Shown in pieces: positions 7,688 through 14,554 of a stretch of 24,169 nucleotides of DNA. This DNA is from a virus: IMG/VR virus record IMGVR_UViG_3300023196_003765, positions 1-24,169 of that record; one strand, 5' to 3'. A model generated the notes under the pieces. That model searched no databases and was not told the origin of the DNA. It worked only from the letters and a program-made list of their open reading frames with translations. Both the position numbers and the translations under genes were made by a program. Each line of letters opens with the position of its first letter. Position 1 is the first letter of the stretch.

Positions 7688-8430
7688 TGATAATTTCTGA
7701 AATCGGTTTAAATCATTTGGGAGATTATAAATTAGCATATCACTATGTCAGTCAACTTTTGACGACAGATGTTGATGCGATTACTTTTCAAATTAGAGAA
7801 CCAGAGTTCTATACAGGGCAGTTTAAAAATTTTAAATTAACTCCCACTGAATATAAATCTTTGAAAACTAGAATTAATAATTCGGGTAAGCTTTTTGGTT
7901 ATGCAATTTCAGACATTCCCAATTTTGATGAGTTGGATGCAGATTTTTTTAAAATTTTAAGCAAAGACTTAAATAATCTGAGTTTTATTGAAAAACTTGC
8001 CGAACATGTAAAAAACAAGCCGATTTATTTTTCTACTGGTATGAGCGGTCATGATATAATTCAAGAGACAATTAATGCATGTGAGAAACAAGGTTTTGAA
8101 GATTACAGACTAATACACACAAGGCTATCAAATTGTATTGATGAAGTTAATTTAAAAGCTATCAATAATATGAAAAACAAATTTGGAAATATTGTTGCTT
8201 TCGGCAACCATTGCGAAAATACTAATGTGTTATACACAGCAGTAGCTTATGAGCCAACCGACTATTATTTCTATGTAAAAAACAAAAAACAAAATTACCA
8301 CCCTGACGACTCCCATGCAATTTATTTAGATGATGTTCAGACATACTGTTCAAATATAAATGATTTAATTAGGTCGTTAGGCAGCGGTAATAAAACTAAC
8401 ACTAATAACACAATAAAGGGGCAAACATGA
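7687..8430 (+). CDS. Degenerate NeuB-like TIM-barrel protein
   Basis: At 247 residues it keeps the NeuB fold markers EIGLNHLG (5-12), KILSKD (89-94) and YFSTGMSGHD (114-123), so it is related to sialic acid synthase and its paralogues. Several catalytic positions differ from the intact homologue at 9747. The lysine of the K-F-Q motif is Thr33, the G-Y-S-x-H motif is AFGNH (171-175), and the second metal-binding His after the E-R-H motif is missing (region 191-198 is TDYYFYVK). There is no C-terminal SAF domain. It is therefore unlikely to catalyse normal PEP condensation and may be a diverged enzyme or a partner subunit. It starts on a TAATG overlap with the aminotransferase. Confidence 0.7.
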   Translation: MIISEIGLNHLGDYKLAYHYVSQLLTTDVDAITFQIREPEFYTGQFKNFKLTPTEYKSLKTRINNSGKLFGYAISDIPNFDELDADFFKILSKDLNNLSFIEKLAEHVKNKPIYFSTGMSGHDIIQETINACEKQGFEDYRLIHTRLSNCIDEVNLKAINNMKNKFGNIVAFGNHCENTNVLYTAVAYEPTDYYFYVKNKKQNYHPDDSHAIYLDDVQTYCSNINDLIRSLGSGNKTNTNNTIKGQT

Positions 8431-9074
8431 AAAAAGCAATAGTTTTAGGAGGTACCAGAGGAATCGGCGGTGCCATAGCAAAGAGTTTAGATGAAATTGG
8501 ATTAGACGTCCATGCCTTTTCATCCAAAGCAGTAGATACAGGTAATTTAGAACATATCGACGTATTGGTAACAAACCATCCAGAGGTTGATGTTTTGGTT
8601 CTAAACACCGGTGGACCACCGGCCATAGATTTTTTTAATATTAAAAAGGAAACTTGGGAAAAATATCACAACCAATTATTTTTAGGTTTTTGTACATTAC
8701 TACAAAATATTAATATTAAGGATAATGGATATGTATTTTTAGTTTCTTCTTTTAATATTAGAGAACCTGATCCAAAGTTACTATTGTCTAATTCGTACAG
8801 AATGGCTTTTGTTAGCGTTTTCAAAAGCCTAAGTAAGATATTCGCAAATAGAAAGATAAGCTTCGTTAACATAGCCCCGGGGCCGATTAATACCGATAGA
8901 TTAACGTCGCTAGGTGTTGATATCGAAGAGCTGGGTAAAAAACTTCCAATGGGATATGTTGCTGAACCATCTGAAATTGGTAATTTTGTATCTGCACTAG
9001 TGGATAAGGAAATTAATTATTTATCAGGAGTAACCATTAATTTCGATGGTGCCGCCAGCAACTATGTCCTATAA
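8427..9074 (+). CDS. Short-chain dehydrogenase/reductase, atypical active site
   Basis: This 215-residue SDR begins with GGTRGIGGAIAKS (8-20), the TGxxxGxG cofactor motif of classical SDRs, and has LNTGGPPAIDF (59-69) in place of NAG. It ends with SGVTINFDGAASNYVL, as SDRs end with G-x-x-x-x-x-D-G-G. A catalytic Ser is available at 107/108 and Tyr at 124, but the residue four on, normally Lys, is Phe128. This NTGGP subgroup of SDRs often lacks the canonical YxxxK, so the protein may be a reductase with another mechanism. The gene overlaps the NeuB-like gene by ATGA and the next SDR by 11 bases. The substrate is probably a keto intermediate of the sugar-acid pathway (inference). Confidence 0.78.
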   Translation: MKKAIVLGGTRGIGGAIAKSLDEIGLDVHAFSSKAVDTGNLEHIDVLVTNHPEVDVLVLNTGGPPAIDFFNIKKETWEKYHNQLFLGFCTLLQNINIKDNGYVFLVSSFNIREPDPKLLLSNSYRMAFVSVFKSLSKIFANRKISFVNIAPGPINTDRLTSLGVDIEELGKKLPMGYVAEPSEIGNFVSALVDKEINYLSGVTINFDGAASNYVL

Positions 9075-9753
9075 GAAAAGAATAGTTATTACAGGCGCCT
9101 CTGGGTTAATTGGGGGCCAGCTATTAAAAGATTTATCTGATGAATATGAAATATTAAAACTTGATTTATCAACTGGTCATGATTTAACAAATGAAAATTT
9201 TGTTGAAGAATGGTTTAAAGAAAACAATGATTTACATGGTATGATTGTGTGTCACGCATACAATCCATTACCATTAAAAGAAACAAAAAAAATTGAACCA
9301 ATTGATCAAAGTATTGAAGAGTTGAGAAGCTATTATGAGGTAAATGTAATAAGTGCATTTAATGTGTGCCGGCACTTTATAAAAAATAATAAATCCGGTT
9401 CAATAATCAATATTTCATCTTTATATGGTTTAAACTCACCCAAACATAATATATATAATAATTTCACAAAGCCGATTGGTTATTCTCTTACAAAAAGCTC
9501 AATTATTGCAATGACAAAATATTTAGCAACTTATTATGCACCCGATTATCGGTTTAATGCGGTTGTTTTAGGTGGAGTTTATGACGAAAGATTTGACAAA
9601 TCTTTTATAATGAATTATAATGAACATACACCATTTAAAAGAATGATGAATGTTGAAGAAACAACAGGGATATTTAAATATCTGATGAGTGATTCTTCTA
9701 GCTATACAACAGGTGGTGTTTTCGTTGTTGATGGAGGTTGGACAGCATGGTAA
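9064..9753 (+). CDS. Short-chain dehydrogenase/reductase with intact catalytic triad
   Basis: A 229-residue classical SDR: TGASGLIGG (10-18) for NAD(P), NVISAFN (94-100), IINISSLYG (114-122) with the catalytic Ser, and Tyr140-x3-Lys144 in YSLTKSS. The end is GGVFVVDGGWTAW. ATG 9064 was preferred over ATG 9046 because the Rossmann strand then begins at the usual distance; both overlap the upstream SDR gene. Its end overlaps the neuB gene by 7 bases and its DNA carries that gene's ribosome-binding site. With the upstream SDR it forms a tandem pair between two NeuB-like genes, which suggests two redox steps on the same sugar or sugar acid. The substrate is not known. Confidence 0.85.
   Translation: MSYKKRIVITGASGLIGGQLLKDLSDEYEILKLDLSTGHDLTNENFVEEWFKENNDLHGMIVCHAYNPLPLKETKKIEPIDQSIEELRSYYEVNVISAFNVCRHFIKNNKSGSIINISSLYGLNSPKHNIYNNFTKPIGYSLTKSSIIAMTKYLATYYAPDYRFNAVVLGGVYDERFDKSFIMNYNEHTPFKRMMNVEETTGIFKYLMSDSSSYTTGGVFVVDGGWTAW
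9733..9737 (+). promoter_or_regulatory. Strong ribosome-binding site for the neuB-like gene
   Basis: GGAGG lies inside the last codons of the SDR gene, nine bases before ATG 9747. This decides the start of the next gene against the TTG at 9738, which overlaps the site. Confidence 0.75.
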
Positions 9754-10595
9754 ATTTTAAAGAGCTTGATAAGCCATATTTAATAGGTGAAATAGGTATA
9801 AACCATAACGGTGTTTTGGAAATTACAAAAAAATTAATTGATGCAGTTTATGCTTGCTCATGGGATTGTGCAAAATTTCAAAAAAGAAATCCTGACGTAT
9901 GTGTTCCAGAACACCAAAAAAATGTTTTAAGAGAAACACCATGGGGCAAAATAAAGTATATTGATTATAAGCATAAAGTAGAATTTCAAAAATCTGAATA
10001 TGATTATATTGATCAATACTGTAAATTAAAACCAGTAGATTGGTCAGCTTCTGTTTGGGATCTTGATTCTTTGGAATTCTTGATGCAATATGAATTACCA
10101 TTTATTAAAATACCTTCTGCTATGGCTACTAATGATTTATTAGTCACCGAAACAGCAAAAACCGGCCGGCCTATTATTATGTCTACTGGTATGTGTGAGT
10201 TGGGAGAAGTTGATGAAGCCGTCAATAATGTTTTAAAACATAACAATAATCTAGTTTTAATGCACACAAATTCGAGTTATCCAACCCCAAAAGAAGAAAT
10301 TAATTTAAATTTAATACCATTTTTAAAAGAGCGTTACGACTGCCCAATTGGGTATTCTGGTCATGAAGAAGACTTAGAACCAACAGTGATTGCAGTGGCT
10401 TTGGGTGCTACCGTAGTAGAGAGGCATATAACGTTATCACACGATATGTGGGGTACCGATCAGAAATCTAGTTTAGAAGTGATGGCAATGGATATGTTAC
10501 ACAAAAGAGTTAAAGATGTTAAGACCATACTTGGCAATGCAACAAAAACTGTAACAGAAAGCGAAAAACCAATTAGAAAAAAATTGAGAGGTTAA
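9747..10595 (+). CDS. neuB: NeuB/SpsE-family sugar-acid synthase without SAF domain
   Basis: The 282-residue TIM barrel keeps the key NeuB positions: EIGINHNG (15-22), AKFQK with Lys43, IKIPSAMATN (120-129, Lys121 and Ser124), STGMCELGE (146-154), HTNSSYPTPKEEINL (173-187), GYSGHEED with His206, and VERHITLSHD with His227, the two metal-binding histidines. The family condenses phosphoenolpyruvate with a six-carbon amino sugar or other aldose to form a nine-carbon acid. Typical NeuB proteins are about 340-350 residues with a C-terminal antifreeze-like (SAF) domain that covers the partner's active site. This one stops at the linker (EKPIRKKLRG). It should feed the cytidylyltransferase at 5934. 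Which acid is made is unknown. Confidence 0.88.
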   Translation: MVNFKELDKPYLIGEIGINHNGVLEITKKLIDAVYACSWDCAKFQKRNPDVCVPEHQKNVLRETPWGKIKYIDYKHKVEFQKSEYDYIDQYCKLKPVDWSASVWDLDSLEFLMQYELPFIKIPSAMATNDLLVTETAKTGRPIIMSTGMCELGEVDEAVNNVLKHNNNLVLMHTNSSYPTPKEEINLNLIPFLKERYDCPIGYSGHEEDLEPTVIAVALGATVVERHITLSHDMWGTDQKSSLEVMAMDMLHKRVKDVKTILGNATKTVTESEKPIRKKLRG

Positions 10596-10597
10596 AT

Positions 10598-10894
10598 ATG
10601 ATTATTTTTGTAGATATTGATGAAACTATTTGTATTTCTCCGGATGATAGAAATTATTCTCTTGCAAAACCAATAGCAGAAAATATAGAAAAGATTAATG
10701 AATTATATGATAGTGGTAACACAATAATTTATTGGACCGCAAGAGGGACTGGTTCCGGACTTGATTGGTCTACAACGACAACAGAACAATTTATTGATTG
10801 GGGCGTAAAATATCATGAATTAAGATTTGGAAAACCTGTTTACGATTTATTCATTGATGATAAAAACATAAACTCAAAAGTTTTCTTTAATTAA
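10598..10894 (+). CDS. Small HAD-superfamily phosphatase-like protein
   Basis: The 98-residue product has all four HAD motifs in miniature: FVDIDETI with Asp6 and Asp8 (motif I), WTARG (46-50, motif II), Lys79 in GKPVYD (motif III) and FIDDK (85-89, Asp87/Asp88, motif IV). There is no cap domain. Such small proteins, often labelled capsule biosynthesis phosphatase, occur in bacterial and phage surface-polysaccharide clusters. Here it could remove the phosphate from a sugar-acid 9-phosphate or other phosphorylated intermediate, since NeuB-type synthases differ in whether they act on phosphosugars. It begins two bases after the neuB stop and is the last gene of this coupled block. Confidence 0.82.
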   Translation: MIIFVDIDETICISPDDRNYSLAKPIAENIEKINELYDSGNTIIYWTARGTGSGLDWSTTTTEQFIDWGVKYHELRFGKPVYDLFIDDKNINSKVFFN

Positions 10895-10905
10895 TTCAAA
10901 AGTTT
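10874..10905 (+). repeat. Pair of 10-bp direct repeats at the only gap in the sugar cluster
   Basis: TCAAAAGTTT occurs at 10874-10883 and again at 10896-10905, a 22-base period spanning the HAD stop codon and the palindrome TTAATTAA. The gap up to ATG 10933 (38 bases) is the largest in the sugar cluster and carries AGAAGGA as ribosome site for the next gene. Whether the repeats are an operator or promoter element or chance in AT-rich DNA cannot be told. Confidence 0.4.
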
Positions 10906-10932
10906 GCTATCATATAGAAGGATAAGATATAT

Positions 10933-11871
10933 ATGTCAAATTATTTAAACGAATATTTAATCACCGGTGGATCCGGTATGGTTGGAAAAAGTTTCGAAAA
11001 ACATCTTCCTGATGCTGTATTTTTATCGTCGACTGAATGTGATCTAAGATGTGATGCACAAGTAAAGGAAACATTTAAAAAATATAAGCCACAAAAAGTT
11101 GTTCATCTTGCAAGTAGAGTGGGTGGTGTGTTAGCTAATATGACTCATTTAGGTGAATTTTATTATGATAACATAATGATTAACACTAACGTCTTAGAAA
11201 ATTGTAGAACACATAATGTTGAAAAAGTTATCTCGTGCCTAAGCACATGCATCTATCCAGATAAAGTTATTTATCCGTTAACTGAGGAACAGATACACAA
11301 CGGCCCACCTCATCCTTCAAACTATACATATGCATATACTAAACGTATGATTGAAATACAATCAAAAGCTTATAGAGAACAATATGGATCAAATTTTATT
11401 TGTATTTCTCCTAATAATTTATTTGGCAAACACGATAATTTTGATTTAGAAAATTCACATTTTATTCCGGCGATTATTAGAAAAATTCATGATGCTAAAA
11501 AACAAAACAAAGGTGTTATGTTCTGGGGCGATGGTGCTCCTTTAAGAGAATTTACATATGTTGATGACATACCTGAGATATGTTTGTTTCTAATGAATGA
11601 ATACAATTTATCAGATACGATCAATATAGGTAACACAGGGGAAATATCAATTAAAGAAATAGTAAATAAAGTATCCGAGTACTTCGAATTTGATAATGAA
11701 GTTAAATGGGATATTGACAAACCAAACGGGCAATTCAGAAAGCCGTCCGACAACTCTAAACTTTTATCACTTGGTTGGGATGCATCTAAATATTCTAATT
11801 TTGATGATTCTTTAACTGAAACATGTCGCTGGTTTGAAGAAAATTATCCAAACATAAGGGGAATTAAATGA
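10933..11871 (+). CDS. fcl: GDP-L-fucose synthase (GDP-4-keto-6-deoxymannose 3,5-epimerase/4-reductase)
   Basis: The 312-residue product matches Fcl/WcaG, which turns GDP-4-keto-6-deoxy-D-mannose into GDP-L-fucose with NADPH. Visible are [10 protein letters not shown] (11-20), [10 protein letters not shown] (61-70), STCIYP (104-109), YAYTK (Tyr133/Lys137), [10 protein letters not shown] (161-170) and [10 protein letters not shown]. Ser104, Cys106, Tyr133, Lys137 and His176 fall three positions before the catalytic Ser107, Cys109, Tyr136, Lys140 and His179 of the E. coli enzyme as I recall them, so it should be active. Start ATG 10933 has AGAAGGA ten bases upstream. It precedes gmd, which supplies its substrate, with an ATGA overlap. 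Confidence 0.95.
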   Translation: MSNYLNEYLITGGSGMVGKSFEKHLPDAVFLSSTECDLRCDAQVKETFKKYKPQKVVHLASRVGGVLANMTHLGEFYYDNIMINTNVLENCRTHNVEKVISCLSTCIYPDKVIYPLTEEQIHNGPPHPSNYTYAYTKRMIEIQSKAYREQYGSNFICISPNNLFGKHDNFDLENSHFIPAIIRKIHDAKKQNKGVMFWGDGAPLREFTYVDDIPEICLFLMNEYNLSDTINIGNTGEISIKEIVNKVSEYFEFDNEVKWDIDKPNGQFRKPSDNSKLLSLGWDASKYSNFDDSLTETCRWFEENYPNIRGIK

Positions 11872-12854
11872 AAAAAACCGCATTAATAACTGGTATAACT
11901 GGTCAAGACGGATCGTACTTGGCCGAGCTGCTACTCGAAAAAGGCTACAAAGTAGTCGGTATCAAACGCAGAACGTCTTTGATTAACACTAATAGAATCG
12001 ATCACATATTTGATAAATTGTACAATACCTCCGATTTTGATTTAGTGTATGGTAACATGATTGATTCTGGAAATATTTATAGAATCTTACAACAATATAG
12101 ACCAACCGAAGTCTACAATCTGGCCGCACAATCGCATGTTAGAGTTTCATTTGATACACCAGAAGAAACAGCAAATGTTGTAGCAATGGGCGCGCTTAGG
12201 CTTTTAGAGGCTGTTAGAAATTTAGATCCTAAAATCAAAGTCTACCAAGCATCTTCATCTGAAATGTTTGGAGATAATCCAGAAAATCCACAATCTGAGA
12301 CCACTAGTTTGATGCCAGCTAGTCCTTATGCTTGTTCAAAAGTTTTTGCACACAACCTTTGTAGAAACTATCGAGAAAGTTATGGTATGCACTTATCTAG
12401 CGGTATACTTTTTAATCATGAATCACCGCGCCGCGGCGAAACATTTGTTACCCGCAAAATTACCAAAGCAGCCGCAAGAATAAAATTAGGCTTACAAGAT
12501 AAACTATATTTAGGGAATCTAGATGCTAAAAGAGATTGGGGCTTTGCCGGCGATTATGTCGAAGCAATGTGGCTCATGCTGCAACAGGAAACCCCTGACG
12601 ACTTTGTTATTGCTACCGGCGAGACTCATACCGTGAAAGAGTTTTTAAACGAAGTATTTGAATACGCTAATTTGAGTGTAGATAAATATGTTGAAGTTGA
12701 TCCGCGTCTTTTTAGACCACATGAAGTACCATTACTATTAGGTGATCCTACAAAAGCAAAAGAAAAACTAAATTGGGAACCAAAAGTTAAATTTAAACAA
12801 CTTGCTCAAATGATGTTTGATGGGGACTTAGAGAGTTTAAAAAATGGCTCATAA
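11868..12854 (+). CDS. gmd: GDP-mannose 4,6-dehydratase
   Basis: The 328-residue protein is a clear Gmd: [20 protein letters not shown] (8-27), [14 protein letters not shown] (33-46), [13 protein letters not shown] (84-96), SSSEMFGD (129-136), PYACSK with Tyr154/Lys158, and [19 protein letters not shown] (181-199). It converts GDP-mannose to GDP-4-keto-6-deoxymannose, the substrate of Fcl encoded just upstream. Length and active-site residues are normal for the family. No phosphomannomutase or mannose-1-phosphate guanylyltransferase is encoded here, so GDP-mannose would come from the host or from genes outside the window. It is the last sugar gene; its end overlaps a small phage gene by 11 bases. 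Confidence 0.97.
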   Translation: MKKTALITGITGQDGSYLAELLLEKGYKVVGIKRRTSLINTNRIDHIFDKLYNTSDFDLVYGNMIDSGNIYRILQQYRPTEVYNLAAQSHVRVSFDTPEETANVVAMGALRLLEAVRNLDPKIKVYQASSSEMFGDNPENPQSETTSLMPASPYACSKVFAHNLCRNYRESYGMHLSSGILFNHESPRRGETFVTRKITKAAARIKLGLQDKLYLGNLDAKRDWGFAGDYVEAMWLMLQQETPDDFVIATGETHTVKEFLNEVFEYANLSVDKYVEVDPRLFRPHEVPLLLGDPTKAKEKLNWEPKVKFKQLAQMMFDGDLESLKNGS

Positions 12855-13056
12855 AATTGGCGACCTAATTAAGTGGCATGAAACATATGCTGATATAAAT
12901 ATGATAAGAGATTTGGGTACCGGTATTATAATTGCCTCCAAAAAGAAAGAATATAAGAATGATAAATTTATGTTATACACAGTTTATAGAACCAAAATAA
13001 ACGATACTATGAATTTTCATGAAAAAAATATAACCACCATTATTAAAGGAGATTAA
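12844..13056 (+). CDS. Small phage protein, unknown function
   Basis: This is a 70-residue protein with a short beta-rich look: [10 protein letters not shown] near the start, [10 protein letters not shown], then alternating hydrophobic strands and TTIIKGD at the end. The G-D-L-x-K-W opening resembles small SH3-like barrel proteins found beside tail and late genes in marine T4-like phages; this is from memory of the style, not a firm family call. It overlaps the end of gmd by 11 bases and is followed one base later by the next small gene, whose ribosome site lies in its last codons. It marks the switch from the sugar genes to the phage core. Confidence 0.6.
   Translation: MAHKIGDLIKWHETYADINMIRDLGTGIIIASKKKEYKNDKFMLYTVYRTKINDTMNFHEKNITTIIKGD
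12894..12901 (+). promoter_or_regulatory. Candidate T4-type late promoter (TATAAATA)
   Basis: Exact match to the T4 late promoter word recognised by gp55-RNA polymerase. It sits within the first small gene after gmd, 157 bases upstream of the strong ribosome site at 13045 and the run of late genes. Position is sensible, but several such words are expected by chance in a sequence this AT-rich. Confidence 0.35.
13045..13052 (+). promoter_or_regulatory. Strong ribosome-binding site AAAGGAGA
   Basis: Near-ideal Shine-Dalgarno sequence five bases before ATG 13058, overlapping the end of the preceding gene. It is stronger than nearly all sites in the sugar cluster. Confidence 0.7.
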
Positions 13057-13057
13057 A

Positions 13058-13273
13058 ATGGAAAATATGCAACTATCTGATCAAGCACTAGGTTCGATCA
13101 TGATGGCCTTACAAGAATCACTTTTGAATGAATTGGACATTGTTCCTATTTTGAAAAATTTTGAATTCGTTGAAAGTAAAGCAGGCTTGGTCGTTACAAA
13201 CCCACCAACCGTAAGATTTACTGATGAATCGAATGTTACCGAAGATGATTTAAAAAGCTTGGGTGCCCGGTAA
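13058..13273 (+). CDS. Small phage protein, unknown function
   Basis: The 71-residue protein begins with an amphipathic helix-like half (LSDQALGSIMMALQESLLNE) and ends with a strand and an acidic tail (ESNVTEDDLKSLGAR). No motif, signal peptide or membrane segment is seen. The strong ribosome site directly upstream and its tight place between two other small genes support that it is expressed. It may belong to the group of small conserved proteins near gp55 in marine T4-like phages. I do not recognise a function. Confidence 0.65.
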   Translation: MENMQLSDQALGSIMMALQESLLNELDIVPILKNFEFVESKAGLVVTNPPTVRFTDESNVTEDDLKSLGAR

Positions 13274-13289
13274 ATATAAATTTAATTAT

Positions 13290-13553
13290 ATGCCAATATA
13301 CAAATATAAATGTCAAAATTGTAACGAAGTAATAAGCATGCTACATAGCATGAGTGAGACTATAAAAGATTGTACTTTATGTGATGCATCTGAAACACTA
13401 ATAAAATTAATTGGGAAACCTTTTATTAATAAGACAGAAAATTCTAGTGAATCTAATATTGGCGAAATTACTAAAAAATTTATAGAAGACAACAAAGACG
13501 TCTTACAACAACAGAAAGACGAATTTAAAAATAAAACCTATGACAAATCTTGA
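13290..13553 (+). CDS. FmdB-family zinc-ribbon protein
   Basis: The 87-residue protein opens with MPIYKYKCQNCNEVISML, the hallmark of FmdB-type regulatory zinc ribbons (M-P-x-Y-x-Y-x-C-x-x-C). A second pair, CTLC, follows, making a four-cysteine site, and then GKPFINK. The C-terminal half is charged and probably helical. I chose ATG 13290 because the family starts exactly at M-P-I-Y; a GTG at 13263 would add nine unrelated residues. FmdB proteins in bacteria are linked with transcription control, and homologues sit near late-gene regulators in marine phages. A role in late transcription is inferred from its place two genes before gp55. It overlaps the next gene by 14 bases. Confidence 0.83.
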   Translation: MPIYKYKCQNCNEVISMLHSMSETIKDCTLCDASETLIKLIGKPFINKTENSSESNIGEITKKFIEDNKDVLQQQKDEFKNKTYDKS

Positions 13554-13887
13554 ACTAATACTATCAATTCTATTATCATTTTCAGTATTAATGAATATTG
13601 GATTAATTGTATATATTAGAAAAGCAATTATCGAATTATTGCGAATTTCTGAGGAATTATATGATATTAAAGAAATGACAGAAGTTTTTGGAGCACACAT
13701 TCAAGAAGTATACGAATTAGAGATGTTTTACGGAGACGAAACTTTAAACAGTCTTCTGGAACATGCAAAATCGTTTGCTGTGCATTTGGAAACATTTGAG
13801 TATATTTACGATTTAGTTGAAGAGGAAGAAGAGGATAAAGAGAACATAATAGATGATACAACAGAAACAGAAGAGACGCAAGCGTAA
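13540..13887 (+). CDS. Small membrane-anchored acidic protein
   Basis: The 115-residue protein has one hydrophobic N-terminal segment (about residues 5-26, LELILSILLSFSVLMNIGLI), followed by R-K, so the N-terminus would lie outside and the rest in the cytoplasm. The remainder is helical and acidic, ending in a run of Glu and Asp (about 93-115). This architecture recurs directly before gp55 in marine T4-like phages as far as I recall, but its function is unknown. Its last 35 bases also encode the start of gp55 in another frame, where the same purine-rich DNA gives a basic peptide. Confidence 0.72.
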   Translation: MTNLELILSILLSFSVLMNIGLIVYIRKAIIELLRISEELYDIKEMTEVFGAHIQEVYELEMFYGDETLNSLLEHAKSFAVHLETFEYIYDLVEEEEEDKENIIDDTTETEETQA

Positions 13888-14554
13888 AAAGAATCATTAT
13901 TTTACGCAAATTCATGAGGATGCGATTGTTCGATACACAGTAACAAATTGCTCACGTGAAAGAACAGAATTATATGTAAAATGGATTGGTCCTGCATTTA
14001 ATGAAATGGTTGATAAGATTGTATTTACATACAAGTTTACCAACCTGCCAAATATTGATTCGTTGCGAGATGAATGTAAAATTTGGTTGATGACCATCCT
14101 TGATAAATATGATCAATCAAAAGGTTCAAAAGCTTTTTCATATTTTAGTGTTATTACAAAAAATTGGTTCATACATAAAGTCAAAAAACAACAACGTAAA
14201 AACACAACAGAGATAAATTATGACAATTTGTCAAAACATTATGAGGAAGAATTTTTATCTACCGATGAGTCTTATCTTTCTGAGCGAGAAAGAGATGAAT
14301 TTTGGGAACTTTTTTACAATGAATTGAAATCTTGGGACACTTCTTTAATGAAAGAAAACGATCTTAAAGTTTACCAAGCTATCTGCGTACTCTTTGATTC
14401 AAAAGAAGACATACAAATATTTAACAAGAAAGCTATTTACCTATACCTCAGAGAAATTACTGGTCTTAATACCAAGCAAATAGTTAATTCTTTGAAGAAA
14501 TTTAAGAAAAAGTATTATTTATTTATGCAAAACTGGAATAATGGTGAATTATGA
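13853..14554 (+). CDS. 55: T4 gp55-like sigma factor for late transcription
   Basis: This 233-residue protein is a phage late sigma factor. The segment from VDKIVFTYKFTNLPNID (53-69) through ECKIWLMTILDKYD and SKGSKAFSYFSVITKNWF (89-106) is sigma-region-2-like, with FSYFSVITKNWF being the core-binding and promoter-melting helix typical of gp55. A later AIYLYLREITGLNTKQIVN helix-turn-helix-like stretch is near the C-terminus. It would direct host RNA polymerase to TATAAATA-type promoters. The N-terminus is strongly basic (KQKRRKRKKN, 5-14). The gene overlaps its neighbours by 35 and 4 bases. This is the main evidence that the window is a T4-like phage. Confidence 0.93.
   Translation: MIQQKQKRRKRKKNHYFTQIHEDAIVRYTVTNCSRERTELYVKWIGPAFNEMVDKIVFTYKFTNLPNIDSLRDECKIWLMTILDKYDQSKGSKAFSYFSVITKNWFIHKVKKQQRKNTTEINYDNLSKHYEEEFLSTDESYLSERERDEFWELFYNELKSWDTSLMKENDLKVYQAICVLFDSKEDIQIFNKKAIYLYLREITGLNTKQIVNSLKKFKKKYYLFMQNWNNGEL

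Noticed and set aside
10904-10932. Sigma-70 style promoter (TTGCTA with ATATAT) before fcl
   Set aside because: The -10 would abut the start codon and place the transcript start inside the gene; the -35 and -10 matches are weak.
13337-13352. Inverted repeat CATGCT-ACAT-AGCATG
   Set aside because: Six-base stem inside the FmdB-like coding region, no U-run and no gene end; likely a by-product of the encoded S-M-L-H-S-M.
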